DNA of 64,000 nucleotides from NCBI GenBank assembly GCA_020161505.1, contig JAIUNY010000012.1, forward strand, positions 1 to 64,000, in the 5' to 3' direction. The notes below the pieces were generated by a model. It worked only from the letters and a program-made list of their open reading frames with translations. It searched no databases and was not told the origin of the DNA. Both the position numbers and the translations under genes were made by a program. Below are positions 53,107 to 60,931 of this stretch, piece by piece. Positions within the stretch are counted from its first letter, which is position 1. Every line of letters starts with the position of its first letter. This DNA comes from Armatimonadota bacterium (GTDB taxonomy: Bacteria; Armatimonadota; Fimbriimonadia; Fimbriimonadales; Fimbriimonadaceae).

Positions 53107-53377
53107 GGAATTGGGAACTCCCACGCGGCGGTCACCCCCGGAGAACCGGGATTCAGCCGCTGGGAACCTGACGGATTGCCAGGGTTTGACCAACTTTTAA
53201 CCGTTAATCGCCGCTTTGTGCCGCGATTTTGGGGAACCACGGAATAAATCCTACCGTCTTTCATCAGCGAGACAGCCTGTTCCAGAACCGCTCTGCGGAG
53301 CACCTTCTGAGAACTGGCTGTCTCTTTTTGTTCGTCCCCGGGGCATTCGCTTCGGATCGGACGGAAGGAATGCACTC
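53107..53377 (+). promoter_or_regulatory. Promoter and leader with attenuator-like stem before pilin 53378
   Basis: This 271-base spacer holds TTTAACCGTTAATC near 53197-53209, an AT-rich palindromic word similar to that upstream of the first copy. GAGACAGCC (53269-53277) pairs perfectly with GGCTGTCTC (53316-53324), followed at once by TTTTTG, so it looks like an intrinsic terminator within the leader. No gene is seen. Confidence 0.5.
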
Positions 53378-54322
53378 ATGATGAAAAAAGCATTTACGTT
53401 GATCGAACTGCTCGTGGTCATCGCGATCATCGCGATTCTCGCGGCGATCCTCTTCCCAGTGTTCGCCCAAGCCAAAGAAGCTGCCAAGAAAACGCAGGCC
53501 CTCAGCAATGTGAAGCAAACGGGAACTGCGCTGAACATCTATCTCGCCGACTACGACGACACCATGCCGAACGCGCACTCGCGACGGGCCGATGGAAGCC
53601 ACCGGGCCGCGACAGTTCACCCGGCCCCATCAACTGCGATTGGCGCGGGTTGGGAAGATCCCATCATCGTCAACCAGGTGAACGCAATGTGGCACATGGC
53701 GGTTCAGCCGTACATGAAGAACTGGCAGCTGCTGCAAAGCCCGAACCAGAACTCGGTGACTTTGGCCGGTGAGGTGTTTACCAACACGGTTCCCGCGCAA
53801 GAGATCGGCATCACTTACAACGGCCTGCTGAACAACTACAACGCTACGGCGGTGAACAACGCATCCGTGGTTCCGATGATCTGGCTCGGTACGGGCAACA
53901 TCAAACTTCGTGGTCGGGCGGTTTCGAACCCCGCGCTGAACTGCGGCACCACCACGGGTGACTGCCGATTCAATCCGGGCGGTGGTGCTCATGCCACCGC
54001 AGTAGCCGGTGGACAATCCCAGTTCTTTGGTTACGGAAACTTCAGCGGCTCCTACAAGGTCTGGGCGTTCGGCAGCAATCAGAATGGCGGCGGAAGCATC
54101 TTCGGTCGCGTGGATAGCTCGGCGAAGTATCAGCGAGTTGGGATCGCGCTTGATCCCTCGATCAACGTGAATAACACCACTGATCCCTACGCACAGGTCT
54201 CCAACGCAGGGGCTGGATTTGGCTTCTACCAAACAAACGACAACAACTGCAACATCACGGCGGCGAATGTGACGGGCGGCTTCCGCTACGTCTGCTTCTT
54301 CCGACCGGATCGCGAGAACTAA
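53378..54322 (+). CDS. Cassette prepilin (subfamily 1b)
   Basis: A 314-residue prepilin with two adjacent ATG codons (53378 and 53381). It matches the 51895 pilin along its length: [86 protein letters not shown]. Differences cluster in surface-like positions. Longer versions of the frame from 53216 run through the leader and are not credible. It forms the second half of a tandem duplication together with the following lipoprotein. Confidence 0.92.
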   Translation: MMKKAFTLIELLVVIAIIAILAAILFPVFAQAKEAAKKTQALSNVKQTGTALNIYLADYDDTMPNAHSRRADGSHRAATVHPAPSTAIGAGWEDPIIVNQVNAMWHMAVQPYMKNWQLLQSPNQNSVTLAGEVFTNTVPAQEIGITYNGLLNNYNATAVNNASVVPMIWLGTGNIKLRGRAVSNPALNCGTTTGDCRFNPGGGAHATAVAGGQSQFFGYGNFSGSYKVWAFGSNQNGGGSIFGRVDSSAKYQRVGIALDPSINVNNTTDPYAQVSNAGAGFGFYQTNDNNCNITAANVTGGFRYVCFFRPDREN

Positions 54323-54334
54323 GTCGGCGCCCTC

Positions 54335-54363
54335 GTCTCCCGGTCGATCCTCGGCCGGGAGAC
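54335..54363 (+). terminator. Hairpin between pilin and lipoprotein
   Basis: GTCTCCCGG pairs with CCGGGAGAC around an 11-base loop, 12 bases after the pilin stop. It lacks a U-tract. It holds the same position as the hairpin at 52857, with unrelated sequence. Confidence 0.55.
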
Positions 54364-54384
54364 CTGATCTCTCCCACACAAACC

Positions 54385-54582
54385 ATGAAGAAGACTCTCT
54401 GGGCATTTGCCCTCATGTTCGCTGTCATCGTGCTCACGGGGTGCGCCTCTTCGGAGCCGCCCGCCGACAAATCGGGAGTCGTTCCCGCATCCGAGGCTCC
54501 CCCGATGGACTCGAGTGCCGGAGCAGGTGGAGGGGGTTCATCGGCTAGCGATGCTCCCGCCCAAACCGAGACTGGCCCGTAA
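54385..54582 (+). CDS. Small cassette lipoprotein
   Basis: A 65-residue lipoprotein: MKKTLWAFALMFAVIVLTGC, then ASSEPPADKSGVVPASEAPP and a Gly/Ser-rich tail ending QTETGP. It is a close paralogue of the 52915 lipoprotein. The low-complexity tail suggests a flexible tether. Confidence 0.8.
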   Translation: MKKTLWAFALMFAVIVLTGCASSEPPADKSGVVPASEAPPMDSSAGAGGGGSSASDAPAQTETGP

Positions 54583-54886
54583 AACAACCTGCCAGAAACA
54601 GCGAGGCCGCCCCGGCAATCCCCCGGGGTGGCCTCGTCCATTCACTTGTTCCCTGTTCTTTCGGCTACCGGATTTTCGGTACGTGCCACACCCGGGATTC
54701 CGGGGCAATTTCGAGGCAAATCAGCCCGAAGGACCCGTGAATCTGCATTTTTTCGGCAATTTTTTCAAAAAGAGGAACAAAAGGCCCGGTCCTTGATTCA
54801 CACTACGCAGACCGTTTTGAAACGGGAATGCCTGTGGTGAAAAGCGAAGAGCAATTGGAGCCGATCACTTTGGAGACAGCCATACT
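54583..54886 (+). promoter_or_regulatory. Intergenic region before pilin 54887
   Basis: This 304-base stretch has no supported gene. A hairpin at 54603-54635 pairs GAGGCC plus CCCCGG with CCGGGG plus GGCCTC and probably ends the previous transcript. Further on are T-rich runs near 54750-54770, a small CCGTTT-tg-AAACGG hairpin near 54812, and GGAGACAGCC at 54872-54881. The last reuses the leader word of the other two pilins but here acts as the ribosome-binding site, 5 bases before the ATG. Confidence 0.45.
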
Positions 54887-55792
54887 ATGAAAAAAGCATT
54901 TACTTTGATCGAACTGCTGGTCGTGATTGCGATCATCGCGATCCTCGCCGCCATCCTCTTCCCGGTTTTCGCCCAAGCAAAGCAAGCCGCGAAGAAGACG
55001 CAGTACATCAGCAACATGAAGCAAGCTGGTACCGCCGTGCAGATCTACCTGTCTGACTACGACGACACCTTCCCGCTCGGCATGGGCCGACGCCCGGTTG
55101 TCAACACCTGGTTCTACGGTGGTGTCCACCCGGTTCCGGCAAACGCCATCGACAGCGCTCCTTGGAACACCGTTGAGCGACGCGACATGGCCAGCAACTT
55201 CGTTCTGAACAGCTGCCAGCCGTACATGAAGAACTACCAAATGCTGGAAATGCCCGGCGGACGCGACACCCAAGTCGCTGGTGAAGTCTTCAACCCGGCA
55301 GTCGCTGCGGCAAAGGTTGGTATGACCTACAACGGCTACCTCCACAGCTACAACGCAACCGCCATCAACAACGTGTCGGTCGTCCCGATGTTCTGGAACG
55401 TCCAAGCCGTTAACTTCCGAGGCCGAGGCATGGCCACTCCGGCCCTGGTCTGCAACGCAACCAGCGGCGGATGCTCCTTCAACCCGGGCGGCGCTCCGGA
55501 CGGAGGCGCTGGTTCGACGAGCGGCGGCTACTACGTTTACGACTTCACCAACACGGTGTGGCAGTTCGACAAGAAGGGCGTTTACACCCGAGCCGACTCC
55601 AGCACCAAGGTGCAGCCGATCGGAACCGCCATCGACCCGGCCTTCGTGGCATGGGGCGGCAAGCTCCTGGATCCGTACGCAGCGGTCATCGCTGGCGGTG
55701 CTCCGGCGAGCCTCTGGGCCTGCGACTCGACCTTCAACGGTCAAGCAGCGGGTAGCGCATGGTGCTACTTCCGACCCGACCGATCCGAGTAA
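54887..55792 (+). CDS. Cassette prepilin (subfamily 2)
   Basis: A 301-residue prepilin: MKKA and [38 protein letters not shown]. The head shares the core [19 protein letters not shown], the Cys pair PALVCNATSGGCSFNPGG, TRADSSTKVQPIG, and the end FRPDRSE. The variable part (LGMGRRPVVNTWFYGGVHPV) differs from its neighbours. It is followed by a full terminator before the lipoprotein gene. Confidence 0.92.
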   Translation: MKKAFTLIELLVVIAIIAILAAILFPVFAQAKQAAKKTQYISNMKQAGTAVQIYLSDYDDTFPLGMGRRPVVNTWFYGGVHPVPANAIDSAPWNTVERRDMASNFVLNSCQPYMKNYQMLEMPGGRDTQVAGEVFNPAVAAAKVGMTYNGYLHSYNATAINNVSVVPMFWNVQAVNFRGRGMATPALVCNATSGGCSFNPGGAPDGGAGSTSGGYYVYDFTNTVWQFDKKGVYTRADSSTKVQPIGTAIDPAFVAWGGKLLDPYAAVIAGGAPASLWACDSTFNGQAAGSAWCYFRPDRSE

Positions 55793-55810
55793 TTTCACTC
55801 TGATCTCTCT

Positions 55811-55849
55811 TCCCTCCCTGATTTTCGTCCGAGAATCAGGGAGGGTTTT
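55811..55849 (+). terminator. Intrinsic terminator between pilin and lipoprotein
   Basis: CCCTCCCTGATT pairs with AATCAGGGAGGG and is followed by TTTT. Its place between the pilin stop and the lipoprotein start would favour pilin mRNA and let only some transcripts reach the lipoprotein. Confidence 0.8.
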
Positions 55850-55879
55850 GACCATATTTGCTCCACAAAAAACACGAAC

Positions 55880-56071
55880 ATGAAGAAGATCTTTAGCCTG
55901 ATGGTTCTCGCGATCGCTGCGGCGGTCCTCGTTGGTTGCTCGTCTCCGGAACCGGAATCCAACGTTCCGCAAGGAACTCCGGGCGACGGTGGCCCGCAAC
56001 CCTCCAAGCTCCAAGGAGCTGGTGGTGCTGGCGAGGGTGGAGCTTCGGCTCAACCGGCCCAAACCGAGTAG
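55880..56071 (+). CDS. Small cassette lipoprotein
   Basis: A 63-residue lipoprotein: MKKIFSLMVLAIAAAVLVGC, then SSPEPESNVPQGTPGDGGPQ and a Gly/Ala-rich tail ending AQPAQTE. It shares the S(S)xEP opening and the QTE end with its neighbours. A terminator follows at 56114. The role is unknown. Confidence 0.78.
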   Translation: MKKIFSLMVLAIAAAVLVGCSSPEPESNVPQGTPGDGGPQPSKLQGAGGAGEGGASAQPAQTE

Positions 56072-56113
56072 TTTTGTCCCCGCTCCGAGCTTCTGGCAAC
56101 GAGCGAGCCGACC

Positions 56114-56148
56114 GAGCCCGACCTCAACAAGGTCGGGCTCGTTTTCTT
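56114..56148 (+). terminator. Intrinsic terminator
   Basis: GAGCCCGACC pairs with GGTCGGGCTC around a seven-base loop, followed by GTTTTCTT. It separates the pilin block from nuoD. Confidence 0.88.
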
Positions 56149-56274
56149 GACTTCCCCCTCACCCCAACCCGTGGTACCAACGGGCCTCCAACTTCCTGCC
56201 CAAGTTCGCCCTGGATTCTCCCCCGAAGAACTGCAGACCCGCGCTCCACGTAGTACAATCCACATCGCGACGCC

Positions 56275-57489
56275 ATGAGCCAAACCTTCATCCCCAGCAC
56301 CGAAACCATCTTCGAGAAAACCGGAGAAAACACTATGGTTGTGAACATGGGGCCGCAACACCCCAGCACCCACGGCGTTCTTCGCGTGATCTGCGAGCTG
56401 GAAGGCGAAACCATCGTTCGGTGCAAGTGCGTGATTGGCTATCTCCACACGGGGATGGAGAAAGAGGCGGAGTATCAGACCTACCACAAGTGCGTCGTGA
56501 TGACCGACCGCATGGATTACCTGAACGCCAATGGCAACAATCTCGCCCATGCCATGGCGGTCGAAAAGCTTCTTGGCGTGGAAATCCCGAAGCGTGGACA
56601 GTATTTGCGCGTCATGCTGGCTGAGCTCAGCCGAATCGCCAGCCACTGCGTCTGGCTCGGCACCCATGCCCTCGATCTGGGCGCGATGACCCCGTTCTTC
56701 TACATCATGCAGCAACGCGAAATGGTGCTCGATATGTTCGAGATGTTCGCCGGCGTCCGCATGATGCCCTCCTGGATTGTCCCCGGTGGACTGCGTGGCG
56801 ATATGCCAGCCGGTTTCGAGGTGAAGCTCCGCAACTTCCTCGCGGAGTTCCCGAAGGAACTCCAAGTGGTCGAAAACCTCTTGGTCGAAAACCCGATCTG
56901 GAAGGAGCGTACTCAAGGCGTCGGCATCCTCAGTGGTGCTGAAGCACTGGCCCTTGGATGCAGCGGCCCCATTGCCCGAGCAAGCGGAGTGGCGTTTGAT
57001 CTCCGCAAGCATCAACCGTATTGCAGCTACGAGGATTTCGATTTCCAGATCCCCATCGGTCATGTCGGTGACGTGTACGACCGATTCCTGGTTCGCATCG
57101 CCGAGATGAAGGAATCGTGCCGCATCCTCCAACAAGCCATTGATGGTCTTCCCGAAGGGCCGTGGAACACCTTGGATCGCAAGGTCGCTCCTCCGCCACG
57201 CCACGAGCTGGATAGCAGCATGGAGTCGGTGATCCACCACTTCAAGCTCTACACCGAAGGGTTCCGCGCTCCGGTCGGCGAGGCTTACGCCGGGATCGAA
57301 GGAAGTAAGGGCGAACTCGGATTCTACGTGATCGGTGACGGCACCAACCGCCCCTACCGATGGCATGAGCGCCCGAGCAGCTTCATGAATCTCAAGTCCC
57401 TGGAAGTGCTCTCCGTGGGCCGCTTGCTCGCCGACGTGATCGCCATCATCGGTTCCATCGACATCGTCCTCGGCGAAATCGACCGGTAA
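56275..57489 (+). CDS. nuoD: NADH-quinone oxidoreductase subunit D
   Basis: The 49-kDa-type subunit at the quinone site of Complex I; 404 residues. Motifs are VVNMGPQHPSTHGVLRVICE, VIGYLHTGMEKEAEYQTY, MDYLNANGNNLAHAMAVEKL, RVMLAELSRIASHCVWLG, and the end VLSVGRLLADVIAIIGSIDI, then VLGEIDR. It lies 5 kb from nuoC and 4.5 kb from nuoE, with pilin cassettes on both sides. Confidence 0.96.
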   Translation: MSQTFIPSTETIFEKTGENTMVVNMGPQHPSTHGVLRVICELEGETIVRCKCVIGYLHTGMEKEAEYQTYHKCVVMTDRMDYLNANGNNLAHAMAVEKLLGVEIPKRGQYLRVMLAELSRIASHCVWLGTHALDLGAMTPFFYIMQQREMVLDMFEMFAGVRMMPSWIVPGGLRGDMPAGFEVKLRNFLAEFPKELQVVENLLVENPIWKERTQGVGILSGAEALALGCSGPIARASGVAFDLRKHQPYCSYEDFDFQIPIGHVGDVYDRFLVRIAEMKESCRILQQAIDGLPEGPWNTLDRKVAPPPRHELDSSMESVIHHFKLYTEGFRAPVGEAYAGIEGSKGELGFYVIGDGTNRPYRWHERPSSFMNLKSLEVLSVGRLLADVIAIIGSIDIVLGEIDR

Positions 57490-57699
57490 TCGCGTCGATT
57501 CCTTGTTGTATTCCCAAAGAGGGTTGAGGGCGTCCGTTCGCCCCGATTCGAGATTTGGGTATTAATGCCTATTAATTGACGAATTTCAGTCAATTAGGGT
57601 TAAGATGGCATATCGGGCATGGGCCTTTGGACTCACCCGAATCGTTTGATCCCGCACCTAGCCGGAGGCGGGATCCCTTTGCACTTCTGAGAATGCCCT
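57490..57699 (+). promoter_or_regulatory. Promoter and leader hairpin of pilin 57700
   Basis: TTGACG at 57576-57581 with a TTAAGA-like -10 about 18 bases downstream is a plausible promoter. AATTGAC and GTCAATT flank eight bases as an inverted repeat over the -35. In the leader, GATCCCGC (57648-57655) pairs with GCGGGATC (57668-57675). No gene is present. Confidence 0.45.
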
Positions 57700-58608
57700 A
57701 TGAGAAAAGCATTTACATTGATCGAACTACTCGTGGTGATCGCAATTATCGCCATTCTCGCAGCGATCCTCTTCCCTGTGTTTGCGCAGGCTAAAGTCGC
57801 CGCCAAAAAAGCAAAGAGCCTTGCCGAAATCAAGCAAATGGGTACGGCTGCGATTATTTATCAGGCGGACTTCGATGACACCCTTCCCGGTGCCTTCGGA
57901 TACTATCCTGGCGTTGGTCACATGGTGAACTATGGTCACGATGTGCCAGCTGACTGGTATCCCGGGGTCGGCCCCACCTATCTCAGCTTCGCAAACGGCA
58001 ACCCGATCAACTCGACGGAGCCTTATCGGAAGAACTATAGCCTCGTCAAAATCGACGGCTCGCGCGAGCTTAATATTTTCAACGACGACTTCTCGATCGC
58101 TGTGAAGACACCTGCGAATGTGAGCTACACCTACAACGGCTTGCTTCACCACTACAATGGTACAGCCGTTAACCGAGTCAGCGACACCCCGCTCTTCACG
58201 TCGTTCTACGGCAATGTCAATTTTAAGGGTTACAGTATCAGCAGTCCGAGTCTTTGGTGCCTTAACCAGCCGAACGCTACCTGCCGCTACGTACCTAAGA
58301 GCCCGAGTTGCTCGAGCGCGAACGGTCAATGGACCGTCGTAATCGTCGGTCAGGACATCATCGGAAGCCAGCATGTGTTTGGACGCGGCGAAAACTGGGT
58401 CTATGTCGACTCCTCCGCTAAGTTCCGAAAGATGGGGATGAACTTTAACGGTGCATCGGACTTCCGCAAAGATCCATACACTCGTTACAACGCTCAAGGC
58501 GTGAAGAACGGCGCGTGGTATGACGAGTTTTACTGTCACATGTATCACTTCACGCCGGACTGGGACGGCACCGTTCCGACCGCCCCGTTTGAGGAGACCT
58601 GGTTCTAG
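57700..58608 (+). CDS. Cassette prepilin (subfamily 3)
   Basis: A 302-residue prepilin: [42 protein letters not shown]. The head has FDDTLPGAFGYYPGVGHMVN, the core VSYTYNGLLHHYNGTAVNRV, Cys residues in PSLWCLNQPNATCRYVP, YVDSSAKFRKMGMNF, and the end FTPDWDGTVP. It resembles the 59673 and 62777 pilins in its PDWDG tail. The lipoprotein gene follows after 3 bases, with no hairpin. Confidence 0.92.
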   Translation: MRKAFTLIELLVVIAIIAILAAILFPVFAQAKVAAKKAKSLAEIKQMGTAAIIYQADFDDTLPGAFGYYPGVGHMVNYGHDVPADWYPGVGPTYLSFANGNPINSTEPYRKNYSLVKIDGSRELNIFNDDFSIAVKTPANVSYTYNGLLHHYNGTAVNRVSDTPLFTSFYGNVNFKGYSISSPSLWCLNQPNATCRYVPKSPSCSSANGQWTVVIVGQDIIGSQHVFGRGENWVYVDSSAKFRKMGMNFNGASDFRKDPYTRYNAQGVKNGAWYDEFYCHMYHFTPDWDGTVPTAPFEETWF

Positions 58609-58611
58609 AAC

Positions 58612-58815
58612 ATGAAGTCTCGGCTCCTTCTAGGAATTCTGCTTCTGGCCAGTTGCGTCTTCGTGACTGGTTGCGGTGAGCCAGCCCCAACCGAGGGCGA
58701 TGCGGCGGTTGCAAAGGATCTCGATCCGAATGCACCACCACCACCCTCAGCCGGACTGCGGGATCAAGCGAGCGCTCCTCCCGTAAAGTCGAACGCCGAT
58801 CTTCGAGGTCGGTAA
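58612..58815 (+). CDS. Small cassette lipoprotein
   Basis: A 67-residue lipoprotein: MKSRLLLGILLLASCVFVTG, C, then GEPAPTEGDAAVAKDLDPNA and a Pro-rich middle, ending NADLRGR. The LDPNxP and RGR elements link it to the lipoproteins from 59453 and 63713. It is coupled tightly to the pilin. Confidence 0.8.
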   Translation: MKSRLLLGILLLASCVFVTGCGEPAPTEGDAAVAKDLDPNAPPPPSAGLRDQASAPPVKSNADLRGR

Positions 58816-58833
58816 CGCTAACTCGAGGATAAA

Positions 58834-58874
58834 CTGGGCTCCCTCTGTCTCCAGGGGAGCCCAATCTATTTTTT
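58834..58874 (+). terminator. Intrinsic terminator
   Basis: TGGGCTCCC pairs with GGGGAGCCCA around about ten bases, followed by ATCTATTTTTT. The next gene starts inside or directly after the T-run. Confidence 0.85.
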
Positions 58875-58875
58875 G

Positions 58876-59415
58876 ATGATCAGACGTGCCCGAGCCGAAG
58901 ACGCGGAAGCCATTGCACGGATCAAGCTGGCGACGTGGCGTGCCACTTACGCCCCGATTCTCGATCCGGAGTTTCTCGCGAATCTCACCCTGGAAGGGGT
59001 GGCCGATGACTGGCGTCGTCGCATTGAAGCGGAAGATGTTATCTTCGTGGAGGAAGAGGACGGAATGGTGCGCGGCTACGCGTTGTGGATCGCCTTGCCG
59101 ATCGATGACTGGCCCCACAAGAACATGCTCGCCGCCCTCTATGTGGATCCCGCCGCACAGGGACAGGGAGTCGGCAGGCGGCTGATGGCCACGTGCGCCA
59201 CGTGGGCGATCTCCGCGGGGCACACGGGGATGATGATCAGTGCGTTTGAGCAGAACCTTCTTGCCTTGAACCTCTACCGCTCCCTTGGCGCACGGGATGT
59301 CCGGAAGGGGACGTACGAAGTGGATGGTCGGGGCTATCCCGATATTCTCCTCGCCTTTGATGACCTGGTCACCCTGAGCCGAGTGGGTTCCGCCGAACGA
59401 AAAAGCGCCCCCTGA
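58876..59415 (+). CDS. GNAT family N-acetyltransferase
   Basis: A 179-residue acetyltransferase. It begins MIRRARAEDAEAIARIKLAT, then WRATYAPILDPEF. The acetyl-CoA loop is LYVDPAAQGQGVGRRLMA, followed by AFEQNLLALNLYRSLGARDV. The substrate is unknown. ATG 58876 directly follows the T-run of a terminator with no ribosome-binding site, so the gene may be leaderless or use the TTG at 58873. Its end overlaps a bidirectional terminator. Confidence 0.87.
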   Translation: MIRRARAEDAEAIARIKLATWRATYAPILDPEFLANLTLEGVADDWRRRIEAEDVIFVEEEDGMVRGYALWIALPIDDWPHKNMLAALYVDPAAQGQGVGRRLMATCATWAISAGHTGMMISAFEQNLLALNLYRSLGARDVRKGTYEVDGRGYPDILLAFDDLVTLSRVGSAERKSAP

Positions 59416-59432
59416 AACCAGGGAGCGCTTTT
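59401..59432. terminator. Bidirectional terminator between convergent genes
   Basis: AAAAGCGCCCCCTG pairs with CAGGGAGCGCTTTT around a short loop. It carries A- and T-tracts on both sides and can serve the GNAT gene and the convergent lipoprotein-pilin operon. Confidence 0.85.
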
Positions 59433-59452
59433 CCACGGAGAGTCTCCGAGAG

Positions 59453-59659
59453 TTATCGTCGTCCGCGCGCCGCGGGATCATTGGGATCCACGCCGGTGGT
59501 CGCTTGCTTCGAGTCGGCTCGACCCGTCGTCTCAGGAGCGTCCGTCGCCGCAGGCGCATTCGGAGCGGAGCCTTCCACCGGAGCCGGTTCCCCGCCATTG
59601 CAGGCGACCACGCCCAGCATCACCGCACTTACCAACAGAAACAGAGTCACTTTCTTCAT
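59453..59659 (-). CDS. Small cassette lipoprotein
   Basis: A 68-residue lipoprotein: MKKVTLFLLVSAVMLGVVAC, then NGGEPAPVEGSAPNAPAATD, ending GVDPNDPAARGRR. The DPNDPAARGRR tail matches DPNNPGGRGSR of the 63713 lipoprotein. It lies 13 bases after its pilin on the minus strand. Confidence 0.8.
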   Translation of the reverse strand: MKKVTLFLLVSAVMLGVVACNGGEPAPVEGSAPNAPAATDAPETTGRADSKQATTGVDPNDPAARGRR

Positions 59660-59672
59660 GTCTCGTGCTTCC

Positions 59673-60602
59673 TTAGTACGCGGCGATCGGCGTGCCGTCG
59701 ATGGTCGAGCCATCCCAATCCGGGCGGAACAGGAAGGCGTGGCAATAGTAACGGTCGTACCAGTTCAACACCGCACTGGCGACCCCATCGTTGCGCGGAT
59801 AGTTGGCGTAAGGATCGGTTCGGAAGTCCGTTCGCGTGCCTGCGCCGAAGTTCATGCCAAGCTTGCGCGTGGTTGCATGGCTATCCGCGAACACCCAAGT
59901 TTGAGTGTTGCCGTAGACGTGCTGGCTGCCATAGGGGCTGAAGAAGTAGGTGTAGCTTCCGTCTGCTCCACCGTTGCAACTGCTGGAGGAGACCGGCGAG
60001 TAAACACACGTCGCATTGACGCCGTTGCCACAGTAAAGCGAAGGAATCGGGCCGGTATCAAACCCAACCACGTTGTCCACACCGCCGAGCTGAGTGGCGA
60101 GCGGAGTGGTCGCCACGCTGCTGATTGCGGTGGCATTGTAAGAGTGCAGCATGCCGTTGTAGGCATAGCCGACCTTCGCCGGGGCCTTCACGCGGCCTGC
60201 ATTGACCGTGGCGTAAAAAGCAATCGTCAGATCGCGTCCGCCCGGGGATTCCAGCATTTGCTGATTCTTGACATACGGGGCCGTGACGTTGTGCCACGAA
60301 CCTTGAGAGTAGTTTCGGAGATCTCCGCCTGCCGTCGACCAATCGGCCGGAACAGCGTGCCACAGATCCCATGCCCAAGCGCCGGTGTTATCCCGTCCGA
60401 AGGCGGTCGGCATCGTGTCGTCGAAGTCGGCCAAGTAGATTTGGGTGGCCGTACCCAGCTGCTTCACGTTGCTGAGCGATTGAGTCTTCTTTGCCGCAAC
60501 CTTAGCTTGAGCGAAGACTGGGAAAAGGATCGCTGCCAAGATCGCGATGATCGCGATGACCACGAGCAGTTCGATCAAAGTAAATGCATTCTTTGAAGTC
60601 AT
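59673..60602 (-). CDS. Cassette prepilin (subfamily 4a)
   Basis: A 309-residue prepilin: [44 protein letters not shown]. The head has [20 protein letters not shown], the core [58 protein letters not shown], and the end [18 protein letters not shown]. It is nearly the same design as the 62777 pilin, so the two are inverted duplicates. A leader hairpin lies at 60612-60635. Confidence 0.92.
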   Translation of the reverse strand: MTSKNAFTLIELLVVIAIIAILAAILFPVFAQAKVAAKKTQSLSNVKQLGTATQIYLADFDDTMPTAFGRDNTGAWAWDLWHAVPADWSTAGGDLRNYSQGSWHNVTAPYVKNQQMLESPGGRDLTIAFYATVNAGRVKAPAKVGYAYNGMLHSYNATAISSVATTPLATQLGGVDNVVGFDTGPIPSLYCGNGVNATCVYSPVSSSSCNGGADGSYTYFFSPYGSQHVYGNTQTWVFADSHATTRKLGMNFGAGTRTDFRTDPYANYPRNDGVASAVLNWYDRYYCHAFLFRPDWDGSTIDGTPIAAY

Positions 60603-60931
60603 ATGATTTCTGCCTCCGGAAAAAAGGCCGGAGCCCTCTCTCTGCCCTTGCGTTCCCGCGTGAACAGGTTCCCTAAACTACGCGATCCAGCCCAAAGGCC
60701 GTATCACGATTTTTCGTACCCGCGTTTTTGGGTGGCGGATTCCCGTTAATCGACGGAGGTTTTCCGTGAATCAGGCCGTCCGCCAGGGATCGAAGGTCCC
60801 CGGGGAGAACCAGTAGATTTACTGAGCCCAAGCGAGCATCTTTTAACACTCAGTGCATCGAAACTGTTGTAGAATAGAGCTGTTCTGTCTTTTGGAACGC
60901 CGACCCCTTGGGTCATAGGAAGGAGTAACAA
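60603..60931. promoter_or_regulatory. Divergent promoter region between pilin 59673 and PEP-CTERM gene 60932
   Basis: This 329-base region has no gene. For the minus pilin, GGCTCCGG and CCGGAGGC form a hairpin with a T-rich loop just before the start. For the plus gene, TAGAAT near 60870 is a possible -10, and GACCC-ctt-GGGTC (60902-60914) is a leader hairpin followed by AGGAAGGAG as ribosome-binding site. CCGTTAATCGACGG near 60743 resembles the TTAACG words at other pilin promoters. Confidence 0.4.

Noticed and set aside
51871-53193. Minus-strand frame of 440 codons across the 51.9-kb pilin cassette
   Set aside because: Runs opposite a pilin and a lipoprotein gene with clear N-terminal signals. 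Similar shadows appear opposite every cassette pilin.
56050-57366. Minus-strand frame of 438 codons opposite nuoD
   Set aside because: Antisense shadow; nuoD is unmistakable on the plus strand.
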